DNA from: CAYLXN01 sp964388235
Lineage (GTDB): Bacteria; Patescibacteriota; Saccharimonadia; Saccharimonadales; Saccharimonadaceae
Direction of reading: 5' to 3'
DNA: 49,349 nt
Assembly (NCBI GenBank): GCA_964388235.1
Contig: CAYLXN010000004.1
Coordinates: forward strand, 1-49,349
Part shown: piece after piece, positions 34,003 through 41,411 of the stretch
Numbering within the stretch: the stretch's first letter is position 1
Layout: each line of letters starts with the position of its first letter
Made by a program: the position numbers and the translations under genes
Notes under the pieces: generated by a model
Told to the model about the DNA's origin: nothing
The model's database searches: none
Seen by the model: the letters and a program-made list of their open reading frames with translations, nothing else

Positions 34003-34926
34003 TTAATTTTTAAGAGTATCCTTGCAAAAATCAATAATCATCTGGATCTTCTCATCAATAAAAGCACCACTGCCCAGTTGAGGGCTAGCATTAACCTCTA
34101 GAATATAGGGTTTGCCAGTCTGGCTATTTATCATAATATCCACACCAGCCACGTCACGACCCATTGCCTTAGCTGCCTCTAAAGCTAGCTTGCCAGCCTG
34201 GCCATCAAGATTGTTAACATCAATCAGAGTTGATTCCGCGCCCTTTGATGTGTTGTTGAGATGGGTCGTCTGATAGCGTCTCTTTCGCTGGATAACCATT
34301 TTTATTTGACCACTTAGGACAATAATTCTTAGATCCCGATCATTGGGGATAAAATTCTGAGCAATAAAATGATCAGGGCTGCTAGTTGCCAAAACTTCTT
34401 TGAATTGATCGAAACTTGATATTAGAAAGTTGTCATTACCTGTTCTGCCACTTACGTCCTTAAAAATAAAGGGAGAACCCAGCTTGTCCACCAGACAGTT
34501 ATATCGATCTAAATAGTGCTGCTTTGGTAAATAGATTGTATCAGGGATGGCTAAGCCGTGGCAAAAAAGACGAGCTAGCTGAGTCAGCTTGCAGGTAGGA
34601 ATATAGTTGTTTAGCTCTGAGCCAATATATTTGACTTTATGCTGCCGCATATATTCTAAAATTGCCACTGCTTGACTTTGATAACGAAAATAGGACTTAT
34701 AATATACCAGATCAAAACATTTCAATTCTTCACCTGTCGACAGCAGATAGACTTTAAAATAAGACGGCGTAAGCTCAATTCCAATGTTATTGTAGTTACT
34801 CCATACAAACTCGATATCTTCGGAGTTGCTATTTAAGCGGCTGACAAACTCGTCATTAATAGCGACAGTAGACTCGGCATCTGCCGAAGACAAAAATAAG
34901 ACTCGCTGACTATTTTTACGCTGCAT
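34003..34926 (-). CDS. RimK-like ATP-grasp ligase C
   Basis: 307 aa, a paralogue of ligase B. The ATP-binding loop reads FIFKDVSGRTGNDNFL, then AQNFIPNDRDLRIIVLSGQ, THLNNTSKGA, VAGVDIMI and YILEVNASPQLG. The N-terminal half (VLFLSSADAES...) is unrelated in detail to that of RimK. GAGG lies 5 nt before ATG 34926, and a weak TATAAA at 34959-34964 may be its -10. B and C appear to have separate promoters, so they may act at different times or on different partners. Confidence 0.8.
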   Translation of the reverse strand: MQRKNSQRVLFLSSADAESTVAINDEFVSRLNSNSEDIEFVWSNYNNIGIELTPSYFKVYLLSTGEELKCFDLVYYKSYFRYQSQAVAILEYMRQHKVKYIGSELNNYIPTCKLTQLARLFCHGLAIPDTIYLPKQHYLDRYNCLVDKLGSPFIFKDVSGRTGNDNFLISSFDQFKEVLATSSPDHFIAQNFIPNDRDLRIIVLSGQIKMVIQRKRRYQTTHLNNTSKGAESTLIDVNNLDGQAGKLALEAAKAMGRDVAGVDIMINSQTGKPYILEVNASPQLGSGAFIDEKIQMIIDFCKDTLKN

Positions 34927-35022
34927 AATTACCTCATATCCTTATTGCTTTCCTTAAGTTTATAATCAATCAACAACTAAAGCAAGCATAAAAAGTGTCT
35001 TCGCCCGGCCTTTTTAGCGAAT

Positions 35023-36534
35023 CTAAAATTTTTGCCCGTACTGTTCAACAATTGCGAGCTGCTCAGGAATGGTCGGATCAAATTTGGCTGCAAACAGCTG
35101 GTCTAGCGAATTGACATCGCAAACTTGACATAAATCATCCAAATAATCCATTGCCAAGATTCGGCCATTCAGATAGGCCAAGTCTTTGTTGTAAGTGAGT
35201 GGCAGTGCCTCAATTCCCGAATCAGCCAGATTCAAAGGATTACCCCTGAAAATTCGTATCAAAGAATTGTAGGTCGTCTGTTTCTTCTTTTGAATCATCT
35301 CATCCGTCACTTCTTCTTGGTCTTTTAAATCGTACAGTGTTCGGTAACGCCAAGTTAACTCATAAGCTTCTCGAAAATCGTGGCCCATATCAGCCAGGGC
35401 AATGCCAAGATAATGCCCTGCTCCCCCAGTGATTGACCATTCTGGCTTTTTATCCTTCATGGCGGTTTCTAGAGTCACCGCCAATCCCTCCTCAAACGTC
35501 AAATAATCGGCCCGCTCAGTATCGGTAAACAAACCACTACCCAAAATTGGTAGTTCAGTTTTAAAACCATTTATCGCCCGCTGACCATGGACCCCAAATT
35601 CATGCATAATTTTCGTGAACATATCATCTTTTGATTTAATCGGCGATCGATTAGCGCCAATCTTAACCGCCAGTTCAGCTGAATTCCAAGATAAACTCTT
35701 GCCACCCTCATCAAGCTGAATCGTAACACCCGATTGGTGGTCGGGATCTCTTAAATCCAGAGTCGACTCAAAGAAAAACTTGATATCCTCAGGTGTCGCC
35801 TGATAATCTTCGCCAAATTCCTCTACTTTTTGCTGCCATAATTCGCTAACCAACGCCTCAAGGTCGCTATTTTTCTCCATAATATATTCGCCCGCCCAGG
35901 CGATGGCTTCGTTACCTAGATCAGGCAAACTACTCTCAGGGTTTTCGGCGTATGGCAAGCCTTCAACGTATTGATAATCATAATAAAAGCCATTTTTTAA
36001 TTCATCATAAAGTTTTTTAGCAGAATCCGATAACTCTTTACCGTCAATTTTTTGCCAAATTTGATTCAAAATCGCATCAACAACTTCAGGTTTAGGTTTA
36101 CCGTACAGGCGCTCATTCAGCTGGCGAGCGATCTCGATTTTGGCAATAGCCTGCGCTGGATCATCGCCCTTCAATTCTTGATCAATCTCAGCCAGCATCT
36201 GGACATAGCCAATTTCCGCCAATCGAAAATCGATGGAGCTTAAAATTACACTTCTCTTAAAGCCATCAGCTTCAGCTTCTAGGATCTGCTGCTTGGTCGC
36301 TTCGAGATTACTGGCTTCGTCATTTAAAAAGTTCTCTTGACTAAAAAACTTGTATTCCAAGTCGGGATTGCGAAACTTATCATTGATAAAATATTCGCGC
36401 AGAGCCGCAGAATTATTTTTCAGAGACTCGTATGACTGAAAAGCGATTTCTGGTACTCGCCGCGGATCGAGAATCTCAGCTGTTGTCGGCTGGGGTTCGA
36501 TTTCAGCGGTTGGCTCGTGATTAATTGGTTCCAT
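35023..36534 (-). CDS. MATCAP/DUF1704-type metallopeptidase
   Basis: 503 aa. The active site is HEFGVH (His311-Glu312, His316), an HExxxH motif, followed by EEGLA (Glu348-Glu349-Gly-Leu-Ala), the QEGLA motif of DUF1704. A downstream RIFRGNPLN...LTYNKDLAYLNGR matches the family's RxFRG and TKDxxYLxG blocks. Animal relatives (MATCAP) are tubulin detyrosinating carboxypeptidases; bacterial members are uncharacterised. The first 60 residues are acidic and disordered, and no signal peptide is seen, so it is cytoplasmic. CATAAT with TGT upstream gives a leaderless start at 36534. The adjacent ATP-grasp ligases suggest it trims tails they add; that is inference. Confidence 0.82.
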   Translation of the reverse strand: MEPINHEPTAEIEPQPTTAEILDPRRVPEIAFQSYESLKNNSAALREYFINDKFRNPDLEYKFFSQENFLNDEASNLEATKQQILEAEADGFKRSVILSSIDFRLAEIGYVQMLAEIDQELKGDDPAQAIAKIEIARQLNERLYGKPKPEVVDAILNQIWQKIDGKELSDSAKKLYDELKNGFYYDYQYVEGLPYAENPESSLPDLGNEAIAWAGEYIMEKNSDLEALVSELWQQKVEEFGEDYQATPEDIKFFFESTLDLRDPDHQSGVTIQLDEGGKSLSWNSAELAVKIGANRSPIKSKDDMFTKIMHEFGVHGQRAINGFKTELPILGSGLFTDTERADYLTFEEGLAVTLETAMKDKKPEWSITGGAGHYLGIALADMGHDFREAYELTWRYRTLYDLKDQEEVTDEMIQKKKQTTYNSLIRIFRGNPLNLADSGIEALPLTYNKDLAYLNGRILAMDYLDDLCQVCDVNSLDQLFAAKFDPTIPEQLAIVEQYGQKF

Positions 36535-36540
36535 AATTTT

Positions 36541-36549
36541 ATTATGACA
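36541..36549 (-). promoter_or_regulatory. Extended -10 promoter of the MATCAP-like gene (leaderless)
   Basis: TGT-CATAAT on the minus strand, 6 nt before ATG 36534. Confidence 0.6.
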
Positions 36550-36555
36550 CAAAAA

Positions 36556-37668
36556 TTAAGCTTTAAACAGGCCGCGTTTTTTGTTTTTACCAAACTCTTG
36601 AAGCAATTCCTTTTGTTTTTTGCTTAATCGGGTTGGGGTTTTGACAATTAAATTAACAATATGCGGACCGCGGGCAGTCGAGTTTGGCCGCGCCACACCG
36701 TGACCAGATAGCTTAAAGTCAGTGCCCGACTGCGTGCCGGCTGGAACTTTCATCTGCACCACACCATCGACCGTCTCAACATCGATTACCGCACCAAGCG
36801 CCGCATCGACCATGTCAATTTCTTCATCCGATAAAATAATATCGCCCTCGCGAGTAAATTTCTTGTGCGCTTTGACGTGGATATTGATATATAGATCTCC
36901 TCGTCGGCCATTAGCCGTAGCTTCGCCTTTTTCACGCAAGCGAATCGTCGCCCCGTCGTCAATGCCAGCCGGAATTTTAACCGTGAATTCTTTCTTGACA
37001 CGCTTGGTGCCCTTGCCGCCACAAACTGTACAGTCTTTCTCCGGAATCTTGCCCTTGCCGGCGCAAGTCGGACAAGTTCGGGTTTGATTAATTGTCCCAA
37101 AAATGGTTTGCATCGGTTGATTAATCTGCCCCGCGCCCTGACAAGTCGGACAGGTTTTTAGATCGTGGCCTGGCTCAGCGCCGCTGCCATGACAGTGGTC
37201 GCAAATATCGTCAATTTCAAGCGAAACTTTTTTCTCAACTCCAAAGACTGCCTCCTCAAAAGTCAGACTCATGCTAGTTTCAATGTCACGCCCGCGCTGC
37301 TCGTTTGGTTGTTGTGGTCGGCCACCGCCAAAAAAGCTACCAAAAATGTCACCAAAATCGCCGCCACCAAAGTCAAAATGAACTTCTTGACCGCCAAAAT
37401 TACCAAAACCGCCGAAACCTTCAAACGGATTGCCGCCTGCCCCTGAATTACCACCAACGCCTGCATGACCAAATTGATCATAACGTTGACGTTTGTCGGT
37501 GTCTTTAAGAACTTCGTAGGCCTCGTTAATTTCTTTAAACTTCTCTTCATCACCACCTTCTTTATCAGGGTGGTATTTAACTGCCGCTTTACGAAAAGCT
37601 TTCTTGATCTCATCAGCTGAAGCAGTTTTTGATACGCCTAAAATTTCATAATAATCTCGTTTAGACAT
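36556..37668 (-). CDS. dnaJ: Chaperone DnaJ
   Basis: 370 aa, the full type I co-chaperone. J-domain with YHPDKEGG, a Gly/Phe linker, four zinc-binding CxxCxGxG repeats (CDHCHGSG, CPTCQGAG, CPTCAGKG, CTVCGGKG) and the C-terminal substrate domain. Start ATG 37668 (MSKRDYYEILGV) has GAGG 6 nt upstream. The in-frame TTG at 37713 would add a tail foreign to the family. A 36-codon ORF overlaps the start by 8 nt. Its promoter carries a CIRCE-like operator, so HrcA control with dnaK is expected. Confidence 0.95.
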   Translation of the reverse strand: MSKRDYYEILGVSKTASADEIKKAFRKAAVKYHPDKEGGDEEKFKEINEAYEVLKDTDKRQRYDQFGHAGVGGNSGAGGNPFEGFGGFGNFGGQEVHFDFGGGDFGDIFGSFFGGGRPQQPNEQRGRDIETSMSLTFEEAVFGVEKKVSLEIDDICDHCHGSGAEPGHDLKTCPTCQGAGQINQPMQTIFGTINQTRTCPTCAGKGKIPEKDCTVCGGKGTKRVKKEFTVKIPAGIDDGATIRLREKGEATANGRRGDLYINIHVKAHKKFTREGDIILSDEEIDMVDAALGAVIDVETVDGVVQMKVPAGTQSGTDFKLSGHGVARPNSTARGPHIVNLIVKTPTRLSKKQKELLQEFGKNKKRGLFKA

Positions 37669-37771
37669 CAGCCCCCTCACCCAGCCCCAAAACCTGAGCA
37701 GAATAGTCTGCAACCAGATTGCGAAGTATCAAGTTTTTGGTGCTGTGGTCATAATAATCTCGTTTTGCCAT
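37661..37771 (-). CDS. 36-codon upstream ORF mimicking the DnaJ N-terminus
   Basis: ATG 37771 lies 7 nt after a TATAAT, so it is practically at the 5' end of the dnaJ message. It begins MAKRDYYDHSTKN, and its first seven codons nearly repeat the dnaJ start (17-nt direct repeat AAACGAGATTATTATGA). It then runs in a different frame to a TAA that overlaps the dnaJ ATG by 8 nt. Deleting the 103 nt between the repeat copies would give a normal leaderless MAKRDYYEILGV. It may be the relic of an insertion or duplication, a coupling leader, or an assembly artefact. Confidence 0.5.
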   Translation of the reverse strand: MAKRDYYDHSTKNLILRNLVADYSAQVLGLGEGADV

Positions 37772-37778
37772 CAATAAA

Positions 37779-37816
37779 ATTATACTCTTTTAGCACTCAA
37801 AAGTCTAGACTGCTAG
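37779..37816 (-). promoter_or_regulatory. dnaJ promoter with CIRCE-like operator
   Basis: CIRCE arms TTAGCACTC (37790-37798), a 9-nt spacer and GACTGCTAG (37808-37816; 7 of 9 match GAGTGCTAA). Minus-strand -35 TAGACT (37802-37807) falls in the CIRCE spacer and right arm boundary, 17 bp from TATAAT (37779-37784). This is the same geometry as at dnaK and indicates HrcA repression of dnaJ. Confidence 0.7.
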
Positions 37817-37836
37817 TCAAATTCTACAACCCAAAC

Positions 37837-37863
37837 AAAATCACCCGCCAAGCGAGTGATTTT
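37837..37863 (-). terminator. Intrinsic terminator after the YggT-like gene
   Basis: A 12-bp stem AAAATCACCCGC / GCGAGTGATTTT (one G-U) with a 3-nt loop. Its T-rich arm serves either strand. Confidence 0.7.
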
Positions 37864-37880
37864 CTACTCAAAAAATTAAT

Positions 37881-38285
37881 TTAAACTTCTTTTGGACTGC
37901 TGATATTAAGAGCTTTGGTAATACCCCAGCCAACTAAGACATAAACCAAAATTGCCACTAGCGAACCAATCTCAAATTTGGATGCTCCGTAAGCTGGATC
38001 GTAACCAAAAATACCAAAAAATGGGGCCGCAAAAAAGCCACCAATTCCATAAATCAAATCAACAAAACCATTGCCTTGATTGGCACCCAGTAGCATCAAA
38101 ACGATCCTGATGGCAATCACCACGGCGATAAAACCAACCACGAACCAAATAATTCGCTCAATAATAGTCCGAGTCGACACCGTAGCTTCGTTAACGACGG
38201 TTTGTTTTTCGATAGTTGTGTTTCCCTGTTGAGCAGTTGTGTTTTCAACTTGAGTAGTTTGCTGTTCATTGTCAATATTGTCCAT
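37881..38285 (-). CDS. YggT-like membrane protein
   Basis: 134 aa. A Gln/Thr-rich cytoplasmic N-terminus (about 35 residues) precedes a helix (IWFVVGFIAVVIAIRIVLMLLGAN), a hydrophobic Gly/Phe section (YGIGGFFAAPFFGIFGY) and a second helix (IGSLVAILVYVLVGWGI). The R-x-x-L-x-L-G-A-N and P-F sections resemble the YggT family, whose members occur near division or osmotic-stress genes; the function is unsettled. It has its own promoter (TATAAT 38315-38320) and an AAAGGA site, and lies between the two chaperone genes. Confidence 0.7.
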   Translation of the reverse strand: MDNIDNEQQTTQVENTTAQQGNTTIEKQTVVNEATVSTRTIIERIIWFVVGFIAVVIAIRIVLMLLGANQGNGFVDLIYGIGGFFAAPFFGIFGYDPAYGASKFEIGSLVAILVYVLVGWGITKALNISSPKEV

Positions 38286-38314
38286 ATAATCCTTTCGGTT
38301 AAATTGTGGTTTAA

Positions 38315-38320
38315 ATTATA
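38315..38320 (-). promoter_or_regulatory. -10 box of the YggT-like gene
   Basis: TATAAT on the minus strand; predicted start near 38308, leader 23 nt with AAAGGA. Confidence 0.55.
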
Positions 38321-38347
38321 GCATTATTGGTTTATCTTAGCAATAAT

Positions 38348-38376
38348 AAAAGACACCACTTTGCGCGGCGCCTTTT
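38348..38376 (-). terminator. Terminator after dnaK
   Basis: A 10-bp stem on the minus strand, AAAAGGCGCC / GGTGTCTTTT with two G-U pairs, loop of 9 nt. It is 18 nt past the dnaK stop. Confidence 0.65.
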
Positions 38377-38393
38377 ATAGATCGATGAATTAG

Positions 38394-40280
38394 TTACTTT
38401 TTGTCAACCACTTCACCCTCAACTGGCTCATCGTCTTTTTTGTCAGTCTTTGAATCTTCAGCTTTCTTGTCTTCCTCAGCCTTAGCCTGATACATCTTGG
38501 CGCCAATCGGCATAATGGCGTCATTCAGAGCTTTAGTGGCTTTTTCTAATTCGTCTTTATCTTCAGAAGTTTGATGCGATTTTGCCTCTTCAACGGCTTT
38601 TTTGATCGCTTCTTTATCTTCGTCAGAAATCTTATCCTTGAATTCGTCTGGCATTTTTTCAGCTTGGTAAATTGTACTTTCAAGGGTGTTTTTGGCCTCA
38701 ATCGCTTCACGTTTCTTTTTGTCCTCGTCGGCATGCAATTCAGCCTCTTTTTGAGCTTTTTCAATATCTTCTTTGCTCATATTGCCAGAGTTTTGAATAG
38801 TAATCGACTGCTCTTTGCCAGTACCTTTATCCTTGGCGGTGACATTTAGAATGCCATTAGCATCGAGATTAAAAGTCACTTCAATCTGCGGAATGCCGCG
38901 TGGCGCTGGTGCAATTCCGTCGAGAATAAATCGACCCAAACTCTTGTTGTCACTCGCCATTTCGCGCTCGCCCTGTAGCACGTGGATTTCAACTTGCGGC
39001 TGATTGTCAGCGGCCGTCGAGAAAACTTGTGATTTTGAAGTCGGAATAGTTGAGTTGCGTTCGATTAGTTTAGTCGACACACTACCCATCGTCTCAATAC
39101 CAAGTGACAGCGGTGTCACATCGAGCAACAGCACATCCTTGACATCACCTGCTAGCACACCACCCTGAATGGCGGCGCCGACTGCGACCACTTCATCAGG
39201 ATTTACGCCTTGCATTGGATCTTTACCAAATAATTGTTTTACTTTGTCAACCACAGCTGGCATACGGGTCATTCCACCGACCAACACCACGCTTTCGATA
39301 TCTTTGGCTTCTAGTTTAGCGTCTTTCAGCGCTCGCTTGACTGGGCCCTCAAGCCCGTCAATCAAATCCTGCACCATTTCAATCATTTTAGCGCGGGTCA
39401 AGTTGTACTCAAAGTGCTTTGGACCTTCGTCATCAGCGGTGATGAATGGCAAATTGACCTGATATTCGTTGGCCGTTGACAATTCTTTCTTGGCTTTTTC
39501 AGCTTCATCTTTGAGTCGCTGCATCGCCGCATTGTCCTTTGACAGATCAATGCCCTCGGCGTCTTTAAATTCCTTCAAGAAATGAGTCACAATTCGGTTA
39601 TCAAAATCTTCACCGCCTAGGTGCGTATCGCCGTTGGTTGATTTTACCTCAAACACGCCGTCGCCGATTTCTAGCACCGAAACATCAAACGTCCCACCAC
39701 CGAGATCGAAGACTACAATCTGCTCGTCTTTTTTACCTTCAAGACCATAAGCCAAAGCCGCTGCCGTTGGTTCGTTGATAATTCGCTTCACCTCCAAGCC
39801 GGCAATTTTTCCAGCGTCCTTAGTGGCCTGCCGCTGCGAGTCATCAAAGTAAGCCGGAACAGTAATCACCGCTTCAGTCACAGTCTCACCCAAAACTTTT
39901 TCAGCATCAGCTTTCATTTTCGATAAAATCATCGCCGACACTTCTTCGGGTGAATACTCTTTGCCCGCCATCTTGACGCCGACCAAACCATTCTTGTCAA
40001 CCAACTCAAATGGCAAAATTTCAGCATCTTTTTTAATTTCTGGATCATTAAATTTGCGACCAATCAGCCGCTTAACACCATAAATAGTGTTTTTGGAGTT
40101 AGTCACTCGCTGGCGTTGAGCGATTTTTCCCACCAAACGCTCGCCTTTTTTGTTGATCGCCACCACACTTGGCGTCGTGCGATCACCCTCCGCGTTGGTA
40201 ATAATTTCCGGCTTGCCAGCCACCATATAGGCCATGGCACTATTAGTTGTACCCAGGTCAATCCCAATAATTTTTCCCAT
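38394..40280 (-). CDS. dnaK: Chaperone DnaK (Hsp70)
   Basis: 628 aa from MGKIIGIDLGTTNSAMA. The ATPase domain carries IINEPTAAALAYG and DLGGGTFDVSVLE. The hydrophobic linker (DVLLLDVTPLSLGIETMG) joins the peptide-binding domain to a helical lid and an acidic tail ending EVVDKK. AAGGAG is placed right before ATG 40280. It has two CIRCE elements and a consensus promoter. No grpE or hrcA is in the window; the usual hrcA-grpE-dnaK-dnaJ order is broken here, with the YggT-like gene between dnaK and dnaJ. Confidence 0.97.
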   Translation of the reverse strand: MGKIIGIDLGTTNSAMAYMVAGKPEIITNAEGDRTTPSVVAINKKGERLVGKIAQRQRVTNSKNTIYGVKRLIGRKFNDPEIKKDAEILPFELVDKNGLVGVKMAGKEYSPEEVSAMILSKMKADAEKVLGETVTEAVITVPAYFDDSQRQATKDAGKIAGLEVKRIINEPTAAALAYGLEGKKDEQIVVFDLGGGTFDVSVLEIGDGVFEVKSTNGDTHLGGEDFDNRIVTHFLKEFKDAEGIDLSKDNAAMQRLKDEAEKAKKELSTANEYQVNLPFITADDEGPKHFEYNLTRAKMIEMVQDLIDGLEGPVKRALKDAKLEAKDIESVVLVGGMTRMPAVVDKVKQLFGKDPMQGVNPDEVVAVGAAIQGGVLAGDVKDVLLLDVTPLSLGIETMGSVSTKLIERNSTIPTSKSQVFSTAADNQPQVEIHVLQGEREMASDNKSLGRFILDGIAPAPRGIPQIEVTFNLDANGILNVTAKDKGTGKEQSITIQNSGNMSKEDIEKAQKEAELHADEDKKKREAIEAKNTLESTIYQAEKMPDEFKDKISDEDKEAIKKAVEEAKSHQTSEDKDELEKATKALNDAIMPIGAKMYQAKAEEDKKAEDSKTDKKDDEPVEGEVVDKK

Positions 40281-40330
40281 AATCTCCTTCTTTCTATCGT
40301 TATATTTAATAATTTCAAAGTTGTGCAGGA

Positions 40331-40357
40331 TTAGCAATCATCATCATTGAGTGCTAA
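40331..40357 (-). promoter_or_regulatory. Second CIRCE element at dnaK
   Basis: TTAGCAATC, 9-nt spacer, GAGTGCTAA: one mismatch from consensus in the left arm. It lies just downstream of the predicted transcript start (about 40360), inside the dnaK leader. Confidence 0.75.
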
Positions 40358-40366
40358 TCTACACCC

Positions 40367-40405
40367 ATTATAGCCAAATTAGCACTCTATTGTCAAGAGT
40401 GCTAA
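40367..40405 (-). promoter_or_regulatory. dnaK promoter with perfect CIRCE
   Basis: A perfect CIRCE: TTAGCACTC (40379-40387), 9-nt spacer, GAGTGCTAA (40397-40405). A consensus -35 TTGACA (40391-40396) is embedded in the spacer, 18 bp before TATAAT (40367-40372), all reading toward dnaK. HrcA bound here would cover the -35. Confidence 0.92.
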
Positions 40406-40451
40406 TATTGATTTTTGCGTTTATTTATGACTTAATTTTAATATTTTTTAT

Positions 40452-40480
40452 TTGTAATGTTTAAGTTCTTTTGATACAGT
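40452..40480 (+). promoter_or_regulatory. Promoter of the GT8 gene
   Basis: TTGTAA (40452-40457), 17-bp spacer, extended -10 TGA-TACAGT (40472-40480). The predicted start is about 2 nt before ATG 40489. Confidence 0.5.
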
Positions 40481-40488
40481 TAGTGGTA

Positions 40489-41406
40489 ATGACTAAGCAG
40501 AAACCAACTTTAGCTTTCTACACTTCATCAGATGACAATTACGCTCCTTACGCGGCAATTTCTCTCTTGAGTATCCGTCAATATCGGCCAGATGCAGACT
40601 TATATCTACTCAGCCGCCAACTTTCAGACCAGACAAAGCTTTTCTTGACCAGCAAAAATATTAATTTTATTGAGTTAGATTTAAGCGAAAATTTTAATCA
40701 AACTTGGAATTATCCGATTGAGTGCTACTACATATTTGCTGGACCTCAGATTTTCAATAAAAAAGGCTATCAATATTCGATGTACATTGACGGTGATATC
40801 CTCTGTCTTCGTGATCCTCTGCCTGAACTACCTCTAGAGTCGATAACAGCTTGCGCTGGAGTGGACGTCGGCACCGCCACAGGTATTTTTGGTGATGACA
40901 TCGCCGAACTAGAAAAACTTTTTAAACTCAAACAGCCACACACCAGAAAAAGAGTTAATTCCGGCGTTGTGGTCTTTAATAACCAAAAAATGGACCAACT
41001 ATCTCTACTTGAATCGACCAGCGAACTGTTCAAAACTTGCCTTGAAAATTCGGTACCAAGAAAAGGAGACGACAGCCTTTTTGCATTGTTTTGCCTAGTT
41101 TATCTCGATAGCGAAGACATGACTTTTTTGCCAAATATTTTTAATTTTATCGCCAGTGTTCATCCGCCAACAAAATCAGTCTTGGATAATTTGATCATAT
41201 TGCATTTTGTTGAAAGCTTAAACAAGCCTTGGTCAAAAACAGCTTATCACTATAGATCCTTATCTGACTTTGAGAAATATAAACCGCTCACAGACAGCTG
41301 GAGACAGCAAGCTCAAGAAATCCTAGCAGGGACTGAATTTGAGGCCAAAATATCGCCAGCTCGGGCTACTAGACTAACAAGTTTTATTAAATCCCCAAGA
41401 TTTTAG
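40489..41406 (+). CDS. Family 8-type glycosyltransferase
   Basis: 305 aa. A nucleotide-sugar binding N-terminus (FYTSSDDNYAPYAAISLLS), the metal-binding DxD in MYIDGDILCL, then RVNSGVVVFN and an LHFVESLNKPW segment that match the GT8 pattern of retaining galactosyl- or glucosyltransferases (LgtC-like). The sugar and acceptor are unknown. It has its own promoter, divergent from dnaK, and is convergent with the glycan operon on the minus strand, to whose product it may contribute. Confidence 0.8.
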   Translation: MTKQKPTLAFYTSSDDNYAPYAAISLLSIRQYRPDADLYLLSRQLSDQTKLFLTSKNINFIELDLSENFNQTWNYPIECYYIFAGPQIFNKKGYQYSMYIDGDILCLRDPLPELPLESITACAGVDVGTATGIFGDDIAELEKLFKLKQPHTRKRVNSGVVVFNNQKMDQLSLLESTSELFKTCLENSVPRKGDDSLFALFCLVYLDSEDMTFLPNIFNFIASVHPPTKSVLDNLIILHFVESLNKPWSKTAYHYRSLSDFEKYKPLTDSWRQQAQEILAGTEFEAKISPARATRLTSFIKSPRF

Positions 41407-41411
41407 CATTT

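Noticed and set aside
34990..35018. Possible terminator after the MATCAP-like gene
   Set aside because: The A5 and T5 arms pair, but the interior of the stem does not; too weak to annotate.
37669..37713. Upstream TTG start giving DnaJ a 15-residue extension
   Set aside because: No family member begins that way, and ATG 37668 has a Shine-Dalgarno and the standard MSKRDYYEILG start.
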